Source of the DNA: Pseudozobellia thermophila
GTDB taxonomy: Bacteria; Bacteroidota; Bacteroidia; Flavobacteriales; Flavobacteriaceae
Assembly (NCBI RefSeq): GCF_900141855.1
Contig: NZ_FQYU01000006.1
Coordinates: 211,869 to 275,868 of the forward strand
Length of the DNA: 64,000 nucleotides
Direction of reading: 5' to 3'
Both the position numbers and the translations under genes were made by a program. How positions within the stretch are numbered: position 1 is the stretch's first letter; each line of letters opens with the position of its first letter. Shown in pieces: positions 27,370-36,341 of this stretch. The notes beneath the pieces were generated by a model that made no database searches, had not been told where the DNA came from, and saw only the letters and a list, made by a program, of their open reading frames with translations.

Positions 27370-27385
27370 CTAAACAATCGTTTAG
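27370..27385. promoter_or_regulatory. Candidate TetR operator upstream of AhpD-like gene
   Basis: CTAAACAATCGTTTAG is a 16-bp inverted repeat with two mismatched central positions, located 37 bp upstream of the AhpD-like start and downstream of tetR. It matches 14 of 16 bases with the site at 27992-28007. The pair is a good candidate for a TetR operator. Confidence 0.7.
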
Positions 27386-27405
27386 TTTTAGGTTAAAAAA
27401 AATGG

Positions 27406-27969
27406 TTAAAGGTTTTTAAAGGTCATTTCTATGTAATCTTCGATTTCTTGTTTTGTATTTACCCTCGATGCGGCGGCCAAGCCGTGTTTGGCCAAAAGTA
27501 GGTAGTTGGCTTCCCTTATGATGGTGTCCTCGTCCTTGGTCTTATCCATTTTGAGTTTTTCGATAATCAGCTTTTTAAGCTCGGCCATAAATGAATTGAC
27601 CTGTTCCTTGATTACTTGGTCTTCAATTTCAGAAAACTCGTTATAGGTATTCGTAATAAAACACCCCTTAACATTGTCGTCTTTAAAATTGGAACTTACG
27701 GAATCGTAGAAAAATTGTTTGATATCGGCTATCCCCTTGTTGGCATTTTTGAGCTTTTCCAATAGAACCCTGACCCTTGTTTTATAGCGTTCGAGGCATT
27801 GAAGGAACAAGCCGTGCTTACTGTCAAAACTGGCATAGATAGAAAATTTGTTGATGCCCATTTCCTTTTCGAGCATCTGCATAGAGGTATTTGTATAGCC
27901 ATTTCTCCAAAAAAGGTTCATGGCCTTCTCTACCACCTCGGCTTCGTCATATTGCTTTTTTCTTGCCAT
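27406..27969 (-). CDS. TetR/AcrR-family transcriptional regulator
   Basis: This 187-residue protein has an N-terminal TetR helix-turn-helix: AEVVEKAMNLFWRNGYTNTSMQMLEKEMGINKFSIYASF (about residues 10-48), followed by a helical ligand-binding part with KGCFITNTYNEF, common in the YcdC/NemR-like group that senses electrophiles or other small molecules. It probably represses the downstream operon and itself, since near-identical palindromes lie 22 bp upstream of its start and ahead of the AhpD-like gene. It is downstream of dctM by 93 bp on the same strand. Confidence 0.9.
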   Translation of the reverse strand: MARKKQYDEAEVVEKAMNLFWRNGYTNTSMQMLEKEMGINKFSIYASFDSKHGLFLQCLERYKTRVRVLLEKLKNANKGIADIKQFFYDSVSSNFKDDNVKGCFITNTYNEFSEIEDQVIKEQVNSFMAELKKLIIEKLKMDKTKDEDTIIREANYLLLAKHGLAAASRVNTKQEIEDYIEMTFKNL

Positions 27970-27991
27970 TGCTTAGAACTACACCACAAAA

Positions 27992-28007
27992 CTAAACAAT
28001 TGGTTAG
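27992..28007. promoter_or_regulatory. Candidate TetR operator upstream of tetR
   Basis: CTAAACAATTGGTTAG, a 16-bp near-palindrome, lies 22 bp upstream of the tetR start. It matches the second site at 27370-27385 in 14 of 16 positions. This suggests autoregulation. Confidence 0.7.
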
Positions 28008-28062
28008 ATATAGTATCCTGTTTAACAAATTTTTGGGGTTTGAGGGGGAGACTTCCTGTGTA

Positions 28063-29337
28063 TCAATCCATAATAAGATCGGGCAAGAACAAGGATATCT
28101 CCGGAAAAAGGGTGACCAAGGCCAAGATGATCAAACTGACCGCCAAAAAGGGGAGTCCTGCCTTGCTTACCGACCCGATCGATACCTTGCCGATGCTGGA
28201 GGAGACGAACAGGCAAATACCCAAGGGCGGTGTTGTGAGTCCGATCATCAGATTCAATAGGGCAATGACGGAAAAATGAATGGGGTCGACCCCGACGCCC
28301 ATCGAAACCTTGAGCAAAATAGGGAAAAGGATCAGCAAGGCGGCAATGGTTTCCATAAAGGTACCCACAAAAATGAGCAACAGGTTGATCAGCAGCAAGA
28401 CCACATATTTGTTCTCCGAAAAGTTGAGAATTTCGTTGGAGACCAATTGGGGCATTTGTTCCGTAATAAGGATCCATCCGAATAGATTGGCAAAGCCCAC
28501 CAAGACCATAAGTGAGGCCGAGGTCTTCATTGAATCCAAAACCAAAACCCATATGTTTTTAAGGGAGAGTCTTTTGTAGACAAAAATACCGATCAACAAA
28601 GCGTAGGCTACCGCTATGATCGATGCTTCCGTAGGAGTGAATATTCCACCGATTATGCCGAACAGGATAATGAGGGTCATCAACAGGGCCCAAAAGGTGT
28701 CGACGAAGCCCTTGGCTATTTGTCGAAAGGAGCTCCTTTCGTGTTTGGGATAGTTGCGTTTGCGTGAGAGGTAGTAGGTGACGGCCATTAGTCCTGCCCC
28801 GAGCAATAGGCCCGGTAAGGCTCCCGCCAAAAAAAGTCGGCCGACCGAGAGTCCGCTCAAGGTAGCGGCGATTATCATGGGCACGCTGGGCGGTATAATG
28901 GGGCCTACGGTCGATGAGGAGGCAGTTATGGCACAGGCAAATGAGGGATCGTAGCCTTCTTTTCTCATTGCGGGTATCAGTACGGATCCCAAACTGGCCG
29001 TATCGGATATGGCGGTTCCCGAAATCCCGGCAAAGAGCATCGATGCCCCTATGTTGGCCAGGGCCAGTCCCCCTCGAATATGGCCCAGCAAATGGTTGCA
29101 AAAAGCAATGATTTTCTCCGTTAGGCCCCCATAGTTCATCAGATTGCCGGCCAAGATAAATCCGGGTATACTGAGCAATACAAAAACGTCGATGCCGGAG
29201 TAGAGTTTCATGGGCAAAACGATCAAGGGAATGCCCTTGGCAATCAGGTAGGCCAAGCACGAAATGCCCAGCGAAAATGCTATTGGAAAGCGCAAAACAA
29301 GACAGACGATAAAGACGATAAACAGTAACCAGATCAT
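28063..29337 (-). CDS. dctM: TRAP transporter large permease, DctM-like
   Basis: This 424-residue inner-membrane protein has about 12 hydrophobic segments throughout. Features of the DctM family are the N-terminal IPGFILAGNLMNYGG, ITASSSTVGPIIPPSVPMIIAAT and the C-terminal LMIGLTTPPLGICLFV. The large permease carries the sodium-driven substrate path. It forms a tight operon with DctQ (4-bp ATGA overlap), itself overlapping DctP, so all three subunits are made from one message. Substrates in this family are organic acids such as dicarboxylates, sialic acid or uronates. The PUL context makes a sugar acid plausible, which is inference. Confidence 0.93.
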   Translation of the reverse strand: MIWLLFIVFIVCLVLRFPIAFSLGISCLAYLIAKGIPLIVLPMKLYSGIDVFVLLSIPGFILAGNLMNYGGLTEKIIAFCNHLLGHIRGGLALANIGASMLFAGISGTAISDTASLGSVLIPAMRKEGYDPSFACAITASSSTVGPIIPPSVPMIIAATLSGLSVGRLFLAGALPGLLLGAGLMAVTYYLSRKRNYPKHERSSFRQIAKGFVDTFWALLMTLIILFGIIGGIFTPTEASIIAVAYALLIGIFVYKRLSLKNIWVLVLDSMKTSASLMVLVGFANLFGWILITEQMPQLVSNEILNFSENKYVVLLLINLLLIFVGTFMETIAALLILFPILLKVSMGVGVDPIHFSVIALLNLMIGLTTPPLGICLFVSSSIGKVSIGSVSKAGLPFLAVSLIILALVTLFPEISLFLPDLIMD

Positions 29338-29789
29338 TTTTTTCTACGGATTGTTTTAAGGAGTTCGAGCCAGGTGTACAAGCAGATGGAGCAGCCTAAT
29401 ACAACGGTGCTGACAAAGGGAACGGCCATGGGTATGCCCATGCTGGGTGCGCTTTCGTCAAACCCGTTCAAGGTAAAGATGCTGCCATAAAACGCACAGG
29501 TGGCAAAGAGTACGAATACCGTCAGTTGGGTGATAATGTCGAGGTATGTTTTGGCCTTAGGGCCCAGATACTGGTAGAGCAGGTCGAAATTCACATAGTA
29601 ATTGCCCCTTACGGCCAAACCTGCGGCAAAACCCACCGCATGGATAAAAAAGACCCTGGCGGCCTCCTCCGTCCATGGCGGTGCACTTTCCATAAAAAAC
29701 CGGGCATATACCTGGATCAAGGTGCAGACTATAAATCCCATGGTGCTGAAAAGCGTACCGAACTTGAGTATTTTGGCAATAAATTTCAT
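29334..29789 (-). CDS. dctQ: TRAP transporter small permease, DctQ-like
   Basis: This 151-residue inner-membrane protein has four predicted transmembrane helices and the family pattern ARFFMESAPPWTEEAARVFFIHAVGFAAG. It is the small subunit that stabilizes DctM and contacts the periplasmic binding protein. Its start overlaps the end of dctP by 4 bp and its end overlaps the start of dctM by 4 bp, so all three are translationally coupled. Confidence 0.92.
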   Translation of the reverse strand: MKFIAKILKFGTLFSTMGFIVCTLIQVYARFFMESAPPWTEEAARVFFIHAVGFAAGLAVRGNYYVNFDLLYQYLGPKAKTYLDIITQLTVFVLFATCAFYGSIFTLNGFDESAPSMGIPMAVPFVSTVVLGCSICLYTWLELLKTIRRKK

Positions 29790-30820
29790 GGCCTCCTAGA
29801 CTTTAGGTTCGAAACGATGTCGTTGTATATCGCTTGCATTTCGGGCGAAAGACTTGAAAAGATGGCCTCCCTGCTGGCCAGGGCAAAGGCTTCTTTGTCG
29901 ACCTCGACGAAGACCATGCCTTGGTCTTTGAGTTCTTGCTGAACCTTCTTTTCGTTTTCGACAAACAAGCGGTGTTCGTAGGCCTGCATGTCGCGGGCCG
30001 CCTCGAGGAATATTTCCTTCAGGTCGTCGGGCAATTTCTGAAATTGCTTTTCACCGATAACGGGGTAGGTCCAACTGACCACGTGGGCGGTAAGGTTTAC
30101 ATATTTTTGGACTTCCGAAAAGCCGGCGGCCCGTATCATGGCAAAGGGGTTTTCCTGGGCCTGTATGGTGCCCTGTTGCAGGGAGGTGAACACTTCGGAA
30201 AAGGCCATGGGGGTGGGCTTCGCCCCCAACGATTGCCAGGCCGTGATAAAGGAAGGTACATTGGGCACGCGAACGATAAGTCCCTTCAGGTCGTCAGGAT
30301 GCCTGATGGGCCTGTTGGAAGTCAGGTGCCTGGGACCCCTTTGAAAATACCCGAGGGGCCGTAGGCCGATTTTGAGCATTGCCTCTTCCATTCTTTGGCC
30401 AATGGGGCCGTTGATAATCGTCTTCATGTCGACGGAATCCTTTAAGAGGAAGGGCAATTCGCAAAATGCGATGATTTCTTCCCAATTGTTCAAGACCGAA
30501 CCTGTGGTCGTCATGTCGATTACCCCGGCCTGGATCAAGCGAATGGCCTCACTTTCTTTGGCCAACTGTTCCGAATGGTAGTTTTCTACGACGATCCGTC
30601 CTTTGCTACGTTCCTCCAAAATCTCCGAAAAATAGGCAAAGGCCTTATACCAAGTATGGTTTTCATTGACCAAATGACTGGCCCTGAACACGTATTCCGG
30701 TGACTTTTTCTCTTGGCATGAGGCGAGAAGAACAAAAAGGGCACCGACAAAAATCGCATAGGCAATTCTGAAAATTTTGCGGTCGGCCAGTTTTTTTTGG
30801 TTTAAACATTTGGTGTTCAT
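29786..30820 (-). CDS. dctP: TRAP transporter substrate-binding protein DctP-like, lipoprotein
   Basis: This 344-residue periplasmic binding protein shows the DctP pattern FRASHLVNENHTWYKAFAYF, IVVENYHSEQLAKESEAIRLIQAG, GPRHLTSNRPI and LKGLIVRVPNVPSF, whose Arg usually clamps the carboxylate of the ligand. A transported compound with a carboxylate is therefore expected. The N-terminus ends in the lipobox LLASC (Cys35), so this protein is probably tethered to a membrane instead of free in the periplasm, which is less usual for TRAP systems. It lies 113 bp downstream of an ECF sigma gene in the same direction and opens the dctPQM operon. Confidence 0.93.
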   Translation of the reverse strand: MNTKCLNQKKLADRKIFRIAYAIFVGALFVLLASCQEKKSPEYVFRASHLVNENHTWYKAFAYFSEILEERSKGRIVVENYHSEQLAKESEAIRLIQAGVIDMTTTGSVLNNWEEIIAFCELPFLLKDSVDMKTIINGPIGQRMEEAMLKIGLRPLGYFQRGPRHLTSNRPIRHPDDLKGLIVRVPNVPSFITAWQSLGAKPTPMAFSEVFTSLQQGTIQAQENPFAMIRAAGFSEVQKYVNLTAHVVSWTYPVIGEKQFQKLPDDLKEIFLEAARDMQAYEHRLFVENEKKVQQELKDQGMVFVEVDKEAFALASREAIFSSLSPEMQAIYNDIVSNLKSRRP

Positions 30821-30933
30821 CGAACGGGGTTGTTGAACTTATTTAGGTAGCCTTCCCAGTTGTCGGCCATTGTTGCTGTTAATACTATTATACTGAAGGA
30901 TGACCCGAATTCAATAGCTGTACGTCGGGAACA

Positions 30934-31530
30934 TTACATACTCCTTAATTCTTCTTTTGGGTTGGAAAAGATAAGAAATAAAATACTTTGATATTGCTGG
31001 CCCAACTTTCGCTTTAGAATGGAAAATGCCTTGGTGATCTGGGCTTCCACGGTCTTAATGGAGACGTTTAAATAATCGGCGATCTCATTGTTGGTCAGGC
31101 CCTCTTTTTTACTCAATAGAAACACCTTTTGGCATTTGGGGGGCAGTTTTTGAATCTCGTTGTTTACAATTTCGATCATTCGGGTTAGGGCGTGGTCGTC
31201 TTTTTCCTCAACGATCTCATGGGCGTATTCGATATATTTTTGATGGAGCAGGAAAACGGCCCTGTTTTTTTGGTAATGGTTTAAAAATTCGTTGTAAACG
31301 CATTTGTACAAAAAGTTGCGTATCGAAAAATCGGGATTTAGTTTTTTTCTTGCCTTCCACGTTTTGATGAACACATTTTGAACTATGTCCTGGGCGCTCG
31401 ACTCTTCGTGGGTCAAGGTAAGGGCGTAGGCATTTAAGGGGCGGTGGTACTTTTGCAATAAAAACATATACGCCTTTTCCTCACCTATGATCAATTGCTC
31501 TATTAACTTCCGGTTATCGTTCAGGTTCAT
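30934..31530 (-). CDS. ECF sigma-70 factor, PUL module 2
   Basis: This 198-residue ECF sigma factor has region 2 (SSAQDIVQNVFIKTWKARKKL, then FLYKCVYNEFLNHYQ) and region 4 (LLSKKEGLTNNEIADYLNVSIKTVEAQITKA). It is divergent from a FecR gene with a 117-bp spacer, so the sigma/anti-sigma pair is split over two transcripts, unlike modules 1 and 3. On its own strand the next genes are the TRAP operon, which may be co-transcribed. The C-terminus (SNPKEELRSM) runs to the stop without a hairpin. Confidence 0.92.
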   Translation of the reverse strand: MNLNDNRKLIEQLIIGEEKAYMFLLQKYHRPLNAYALTLTHEESSAQDIVQNVFIKTWKARKKLNPDFSIRNFLYKCVYNEFLNHYQKNRAVFLLHQKYIEYAHEIVEEKDDHALTRMIEIVNNEIQKLPPKCQKVFLLSKKEGLTNNEIADYLNVSIKTVEAQITKAFSILKRKLGQQYQSILFLIFSNPKEELRSM

Positions 31531-31537
31531 AAATATG

Positions 31538-31558
31538 TGTTTATTTCACAAATAAACA
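31538..31558. promoter_or_regulatory. Perfect 9+9 bp palindrome at divergent sigma/FecR promoter
   Basis: TGTTTATTT (31538-31546) and AAATAAACA (31550-31558) form an inverted repeat with a 3-nt centre CAC. It is 8 bp upstream of the sigma factor start in the 117-bp region shared with FecR. It is a candidate operator or leader hairpin. AT-richness lowers confidence. Confidence 0.45.
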
Positions 31559-31647
31559 ATAAAAATTATGCGATTATCAAAAAAAAATTGAAAAAAAGTT
31601 AGGGTATCGGAAATGTTGCTTGTATTCTATATAGAGAAACAAAGCAG

Positions 31648-32814
31648 ATGGTACCCCAGGAAATCGAAAATTGCATCGTTAGGTATTTGACCCGGTCGGG
31701 AGGTGTCGACGATCTGAACCTGTTGGACGAATGGTTGAGGAACGAAGAAAACCAAACAAAGTTCAAAGCCTACGTTGAAACCCATTTTGCTATTACATTG
31801 GCCATGAACGATCCCAATTACGATAAAGTTAAAGATGAGCTGCTCAAGGAAATTAGAAAAGAGAGGAAGCCTGTTTCCCTATATAGGACCAAGGAATTTT
31901 TAAAATATGCGGCCATTGCCCTTGTATTTCTCGGTTTGGGGCTTTTGTTGAAAAGGGATGTTTTTAGACCAGGCGACCCGAACGCCATTGTTCCCAGGGA
32001 TAACGCCATAACCCTGCAGCTCGGTAATGGCGAGGTTAAGATCATTTCCGAGGACGGCAGCTCGCAAGTCGTCAACGAAAAGGGCGAGGTAATAGGGGCC
32101 CAAAAAGGCGAGCAAATCGATTATACCGTTGCTTCCGACCATTCGGAAACCGACTTTAACACCTTGACGGTACCAAAAGGCAAACGTTTCGGCCTTGTCT
32201 TGTCGGATGGCAGCAAGGTGCATTTGAATGCGGGCAGTTCCATTACCTACCCTACGGTCTTTCACCGGGGCAAGGAGCGGAGGGTGGTCCTGGTAGGGGA
32301 GGCCTATTTTGAGGTGAGCCATGATAGCCTCAGGCGGTTCGTGGTTAATTCGCAAGACCTGGATGTGAAGGTGTACGGAACCAAATTTAACGTAAGCAAC
32401 TATCCCGAAGATGAAGAGTACCAAGTGGTCTTGGTCGATGGGTCGGTGAGTATGTCCCAGGTAGGCGATGTCGATGTATCGAACAAGGAAATGTTCTTGG
32501 AGCCGGGATTCAAGGGAACCTTGAACAAGAGCGACAAGGAGTTCGACAACCAAAAGGTAAATACTTCGCTGTACACCTCTTGGATGCAGGGCGACCTGGT
32601 TTTTCGCAACGAAACCTTTGAGAACATTACAAGAAAACTCGAAAGGCATTATAACGTGGTGATCGTCAACAATAGAGAGGATATTGCCAAGGAACGCTTC
32701 AATGCAACGATCGAAACGGAACACGAAACCATCGAGCAGGTCTTTAACTACTTTAAAAAAGTGTATGACGTAGACTATGCCATCGTCGAAAACAAAATTA
32801 TTATCAACCCATAA
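31648..32814 (+). CDS. FecR-family anti-sigma factor, PUL module 2
   Basis: This 388-residue protein has an N-terminal cytosolic part, a single transmembrane helix near residues 88-105 (AAIALVFLGLGLLL) and a periplasmic FecR domain: LTVPKGKRFGLVLSDGSKVHLNAGSSITYP, VVLVGEAYFEVSHD, VKVYGTKFNVSNYPED and a C-terminal SWMQGDLVFRNETFENITRKLERHYNV region. It is longer than the module 1 homologue because of an extended segment after the helix. It is divergent from the module 2 sigma gene and 151 bp upstream of susC. Its cytosolic domain would hold that sigma factor. Confidence 0.93.
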   Translation: MVPQEIENCIVRYLTRSGGVDDLNLLDEWLRNEENQTKFKAYVETHFAITLAMNDPNYDKVKDELLKEIRKERKPVSLYRTKEFLKYAAIALVFLGLGLLLKRDVFRPGDPNAIVPRDNAITLQLGNGEVKIISEDGSSQVVNEKGEVIGAQKGEQIDYTVASDHSETDFNTLTVPKGKRFGLVLSDGSKVHLNAGSSITYPTVFHRGKERRVVLVGEAYFEVSHDSLRRFVVNSQDLDVKVYGTKFNVSNYPEDEEYQVVLVDGSVSMSQVGDVDVSNKEMFLEPGFKGTLNKSDKEFDNQKVNTSLYTSWMQGDLVFRNETFENITRKLERHYNVVIVNNREDIAKERFNATIETEHETIEQVFNYFKKVYDVDYAIVENKIIINP

Positions 32815-32965
32815 ATGTTAGCGCCAATGAAAAAAAGAAAATAAACCAACTGAACAATGGCCCCGATGACCTAGGGGCAAAAACAAAAATCGGAAAATGG
32901 TGCAACATTTCCCGATTTAGTGAATGATCACACACTAGCGTAATCACGAATAAACACTCAAAATT

Positions 32966-35900
32966 ATGAAAAAACCACCAAAGTCGCGGGGTAGTTTCCC
33001 GTGGCGTTCTAACTACGACCTAAAAATGAAGTTGTCGCTTCTGTTTTTCCTTACCATTGGCTTTTTGGTCCAGGCCAATCCGACCTATGCCCAAAAAACC
33101 AAAATAACCCTGGACAGGGAAAATACCAGTGTAAGGGAAATACTCGATGAGATAGAGGCAAAGACGGAGTTTAAATTTTTCTACCACACCAAATCGGTCG
33201 ACCTGCAACGAAGGGTTTCGATCAAACTTAAGAAGGCCAGCATAGAGACCATCTTACGGAAGCTGTTCAAGGACGTCGATACCTCCTACGAGCTGGACGA
33301 CCGTAAAATTCTTTTGACCCGAAACCCCAAAAAGGCCGAAATACAGATAAAGGCCAGTCCTTATTCCCTAGACCAACTCGACCAACAGGTGGTTACCGGA
33401 ACGGTGACCGATACCGGTGGGCTGCCGCTTGCGGGAGCGAACATTGTTGAAAAGGGAACACTAAATGGCACCCAGACCGACTTTGACGGGAATTTCTCCC
33501 TTAAAGTGAGCGATGACAATGCCGTATTGGAGGTCTCCTACATCGGTTTTGCCAGCAAGGAAGTTCCCTTAAACGGGCAAAGCACCGTCTCCATTACCTT
33601 GGAGGAAAGTGCGGCAGGCCTCGAGGAAGTGGTGGTTGTGGGGTATGGGACCATGAAAAAGTCGGATTTGACGGGTTCGGTGTCACAGGTAAAAAGTGAA
33701 ACCTTGGAAGCCGTCCCCGTTTATAATATGGAACAGGCCTTAAAAGTCGGGGCTGCCGGTGTCAGGGTTTCCCAAAATTCCGGAACACCCGGTTCCCGAA
33801 TTGAAGTAAGAATACGTGGAGGCAATTCAATGATTGGGGATAACCAACCTCTTTATGTGGTAGATGGATTTCCAGTTACAGGGGGGATTGATTTTTTAAA
33901 TCCTGCGGACATAGAATCCGTGGATATTTTAAAGGATGCTTCTGCAACGGCCATTTATGGTTCAAGGGGAGCTAATGGGGTGGTGATCATTACCTCGAAG
34001 CGAGGTGTTCAAGGGCAAGAAAGCAAAGTGGAAATTAATAGCTTTTTTGGGATGCAGCAGGCAATCAACCGCTATGATTTGCTTGATGCCAAGGAATATG
34101 CCATTGTCGCCAATGAATGGTTAAAGAACGAGGGCCTTGACCCTTATTTTGATGTGGACGAAGTACAAAATCCTGGAACCGATTGGTGGGATGCTATCTT
34201 TAGGGTCGCTCCCGTACACAACCACACAGTAACATTTTCAGGCAGTTCCGAGAAGGGGAGGTATTCGATTTCGGGGAACTACTATGACCAAGAAGGTATT
34301 ATTGAAAATTCTGGGGTTACTAGGGGTTCGGTTAGAATTAACCTAGATCAAGAACTAAAGAGCTGGTTGAAAATGGGATTAAACGTTCAGTTATCCAGAA
34401 ATGAACGCAATTCAGTTCCGGTAGACAATGGAAACCGGGGGAACTCGATGCTTTCAGCGGCTGCATCGGCGCCTCCGACCTTGCCTCTGTACGATGAGCA
34501 GGGCTTGCCCACACAAATCGAACAGGCCTATAATTTCGGTTCGGCCGATATGCGGAACCCCTTGATCAGCACTTTTAGGAAAGACCAATCTTTTTCCAAT
34601 AGTGTTTTGGCAAATACCACCTTAGATGTCCAGATTGCTCCTAATTTGTCGTTTAGGACCTTGTTGGGGCTACAATACAGTCATGGTAGAAGTGATTTTT
34701 TCCTGCCCGTGATTTATGACAATGACAGGGGGTCGGCTTCGGAAGGAAATTCTTATTCCAATTCATTCCTTACCGAGAACGTTTTAACCTATTCCAAAAA
34801 TTTTAATGACACACATAGCTTAAATGTAATCGGAGGTGCGACATACCAAACAAGTGCATACCGCAGTTCAGGAATCAGCGTTAGTGGTTTTGCCAATAAT
34901 ATTACCGAAAACTTCAATTTGGCGGCAGCGGAAACCGTGGGTAACCCTAGTTCCGGTTATTCGGATTGGACATTATCGTCTTTTTTGTCGCGAATAAATT
35001 ATGCCTATGAAGGAAAGTATATGTTCACGGCCAGTATCCGAGCGGACGGTTCGTCCAGGTTTGGAGCTAACCACAAATGGGGTTATTTCCCTTCAGGGGC
35101 CCTAGCCTGGCGCATATCGGATGAGAAGTTTCTAGAGGACAGCAAAACCATATCCAACCTTAAATTGAGGGCAAGTTATGGTATTACCGGTAATACGGCC
35201 TTAAGCCCCTATCAGTCACTTGATCGTTTGAACTCCGTAAAATACATATATGGAGGGCAAACGGATGTTATAGGTTTCTATCCCACAGGTATTGCAAATA
35301 GTGATCTAAAATGGGAAACTACAGGGCAACTTGATGTCGGTTTTGATCTTAATCTCTTCAATGACCGCATAAGAGTTGTGTTTGATTATTATAAGAAGAA
35401 TACCAAGGACTTACTTGCATCGGTACCTCTCCCCCCTACAGTAGGGTTTGGGTCGATACTAAGAAATTTAGGGGAAATACAAAATAGCGGTATTGAATTT
35501 AGTTTGGATGCCGATATTGTCAGGACAGAGTTCAAATGGAGTGCTTCCGGCCAAATTTCGGCCAATAGAAACAAGGTAATCGAACTTGCAGGGGACAGTG
35601 ATATCTTTGGTTCTGAACAAAGCGCGGTATGGCCGAGCGCAAACATCGCCCGGGTCGGGGAGCCCTTGGGGGCTTTTTATGGCCTGTTGGAAGATGGTCT
35701 TGATGATGACGGATTTATAAAATATCAAGATGTCAGTGGGCCCGACGGAGTGCCCGATGGCATTGTCAATTCGCTCGACCGGGTGATATTGGGCAGTTAC
35801 CATCCTGATTTTATATACGGCCTTACCTCTAATATGAGCTATAAGGGAATCGAGTTAAACCTTATTTTGGAAGGGGTTCAGGGAAATGAACTTTTCAACG

Positions 35901-36325
35901 CCACAAATGGAACGCATCTCAATTCCTTTCAAAGGGGAAATAATCAATTTAGGGATATTATTGGGAATTATTGGACGGAGGAAAACCCGGACCCCAATGC
36001 CAAATATCCTAAGATAAGTAGCGCAACACAAATTACGGTATCCGATAGGTTTATTGAGGATGCAAGTTACTTGCGACTCAAATCTATGAGATTGGCCTAT
36101 AACCTTCCTTTGGACCAAGTTGGATTGAGGTCGTTCGACCAAGTTCAGCTCTACATTTCGGGCACTAATTTATTTACTATTACCAACTATACGGGAATCG
36201 ATCCGGAAGCCAATACAAGAGGGACGGATTCTAGTAATGTTGGAGACAGACTTCGTTTTGGTCATGACCAAAGTAGTTATCCGAGTGCTAAAATCTATGC
36301 TATAGGTATGAAACTAAGATTTTAA
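32966..36325 (+). CDS. SusC/RagA TonB-dependent receptor with STN domain, PUL module 2
   Basis: This 1119-residue outer-membrane transporter contains an N-terminal signal region (FLVQANPTYAQ), an STN signalling domain (about 46-120), a carboxypeptidase-regulatory-like domain (TVTDTGGLPLAGANIV, then DFDGNFSL), the plug domain from VVVVGYGTMKKSDLTG and the barrel to a C-terminal AIGMKLRF. The STN domain points to signalling to the FecR encoded upstream. It lies between fecR and susD in one direction; susD follows after 16 bp. Composition changes inside the gene: the first 0.8 kb is richer in GC than the rest (for example 32 of 60 G or C at 33661-33720 against 22 of 60 at 33841-33900). Confidence 0.95.
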   Translation: MKKPPKSRGSFPWRSNYDLKMKLSLLFFLTIGFLVQANPTYAQKTKITLDRENTSVREILDEIEAKTEFKFFYHTKSVDLQRRVSIKLKKASIETILRKLFKDVDTSYELDDRKILLTRNPKKAEIQIKASPYSLDQLDQQVVTGTVTDTGGLPLAGANIVEKGTLNGTQTDFDGNFSLKVSDDNAVLEVSYIGFASKEVPLNGQSTVSITLEESAAGLEEVVVVGYGTMKKSDLTGSVSQVKSETLEAVPVYNMEQALKVGAAGVRVSQNSGTPGSRIEVRIRGGNSMIGDNQPLYVVDGFPVTGGIDFLNPADIESVDILKDASATAIYGSRGANGVVIITSKRGVQGQESKVEINSFFGMQQAINRYDLLDAKEYAIVANEWLKNEGLDPYFDVDEVQNPGTDWWDAIFRVAPVHNHTVTFSGSSEKGRYSISGNYYDQEGIIENSGVTRGSVRINLDQELKSWLKMGLNVQLSRNERNSVPVDNGNRGNSMLSAAASAPPTLPLYDEQGLPTQIEQAYNFGSADMRNPLISTFRKDQSFSNSVLANTTLDVQIAPNLSFRTLLGLQYSHGRSDFFLPVIYDNDRGSASEGNSYSNSFLTENVLTYSKNFNDTHSLNVIGGATYQTSAYRSSGISVSGFANNITENFNLAAAETVGNPSSGYSDWTLSSFLSRINYAYEGKYMFTASIRADGSSRFGANHKWGYFPSGALAWRISDEKFLEDSKTISNLKLRASYGITGNTALSPYQSLDRLNSVKYIYGGQTDVIGFYPTGIANSDLKWETTGQLDVGFDLNLFNDRIRVVFDYYKKNTKDLLASVPLPPTVGFGSILRNLGEIQNSGIEFSLDADIVRTEFKWSASGQISANRNKVIELAGDSDIFGSEQSAVWPSANIARVGEPLGAFYGLLEDGLDDDGFIKYQDVSGPDGVPDGIVNSLDRVILGSYHPDFIYGLTSNMSYKGIELNLILEGVQGNELFNATNGTHLNSFQRGNNQFRDIIGNYWTEENPDPNAKYPKISSATQITVSDRFIEDASYLRLKSMRLAYNLPLDQVGLRSFDQVQLYISGTNLFTITNYTGIDPEANTRGTDSSNVGDRLRFGHDQSSYPSAKIYAIGMKLRF

Positions 36326-36341
36326 TCGAAATAAAAAAGCA

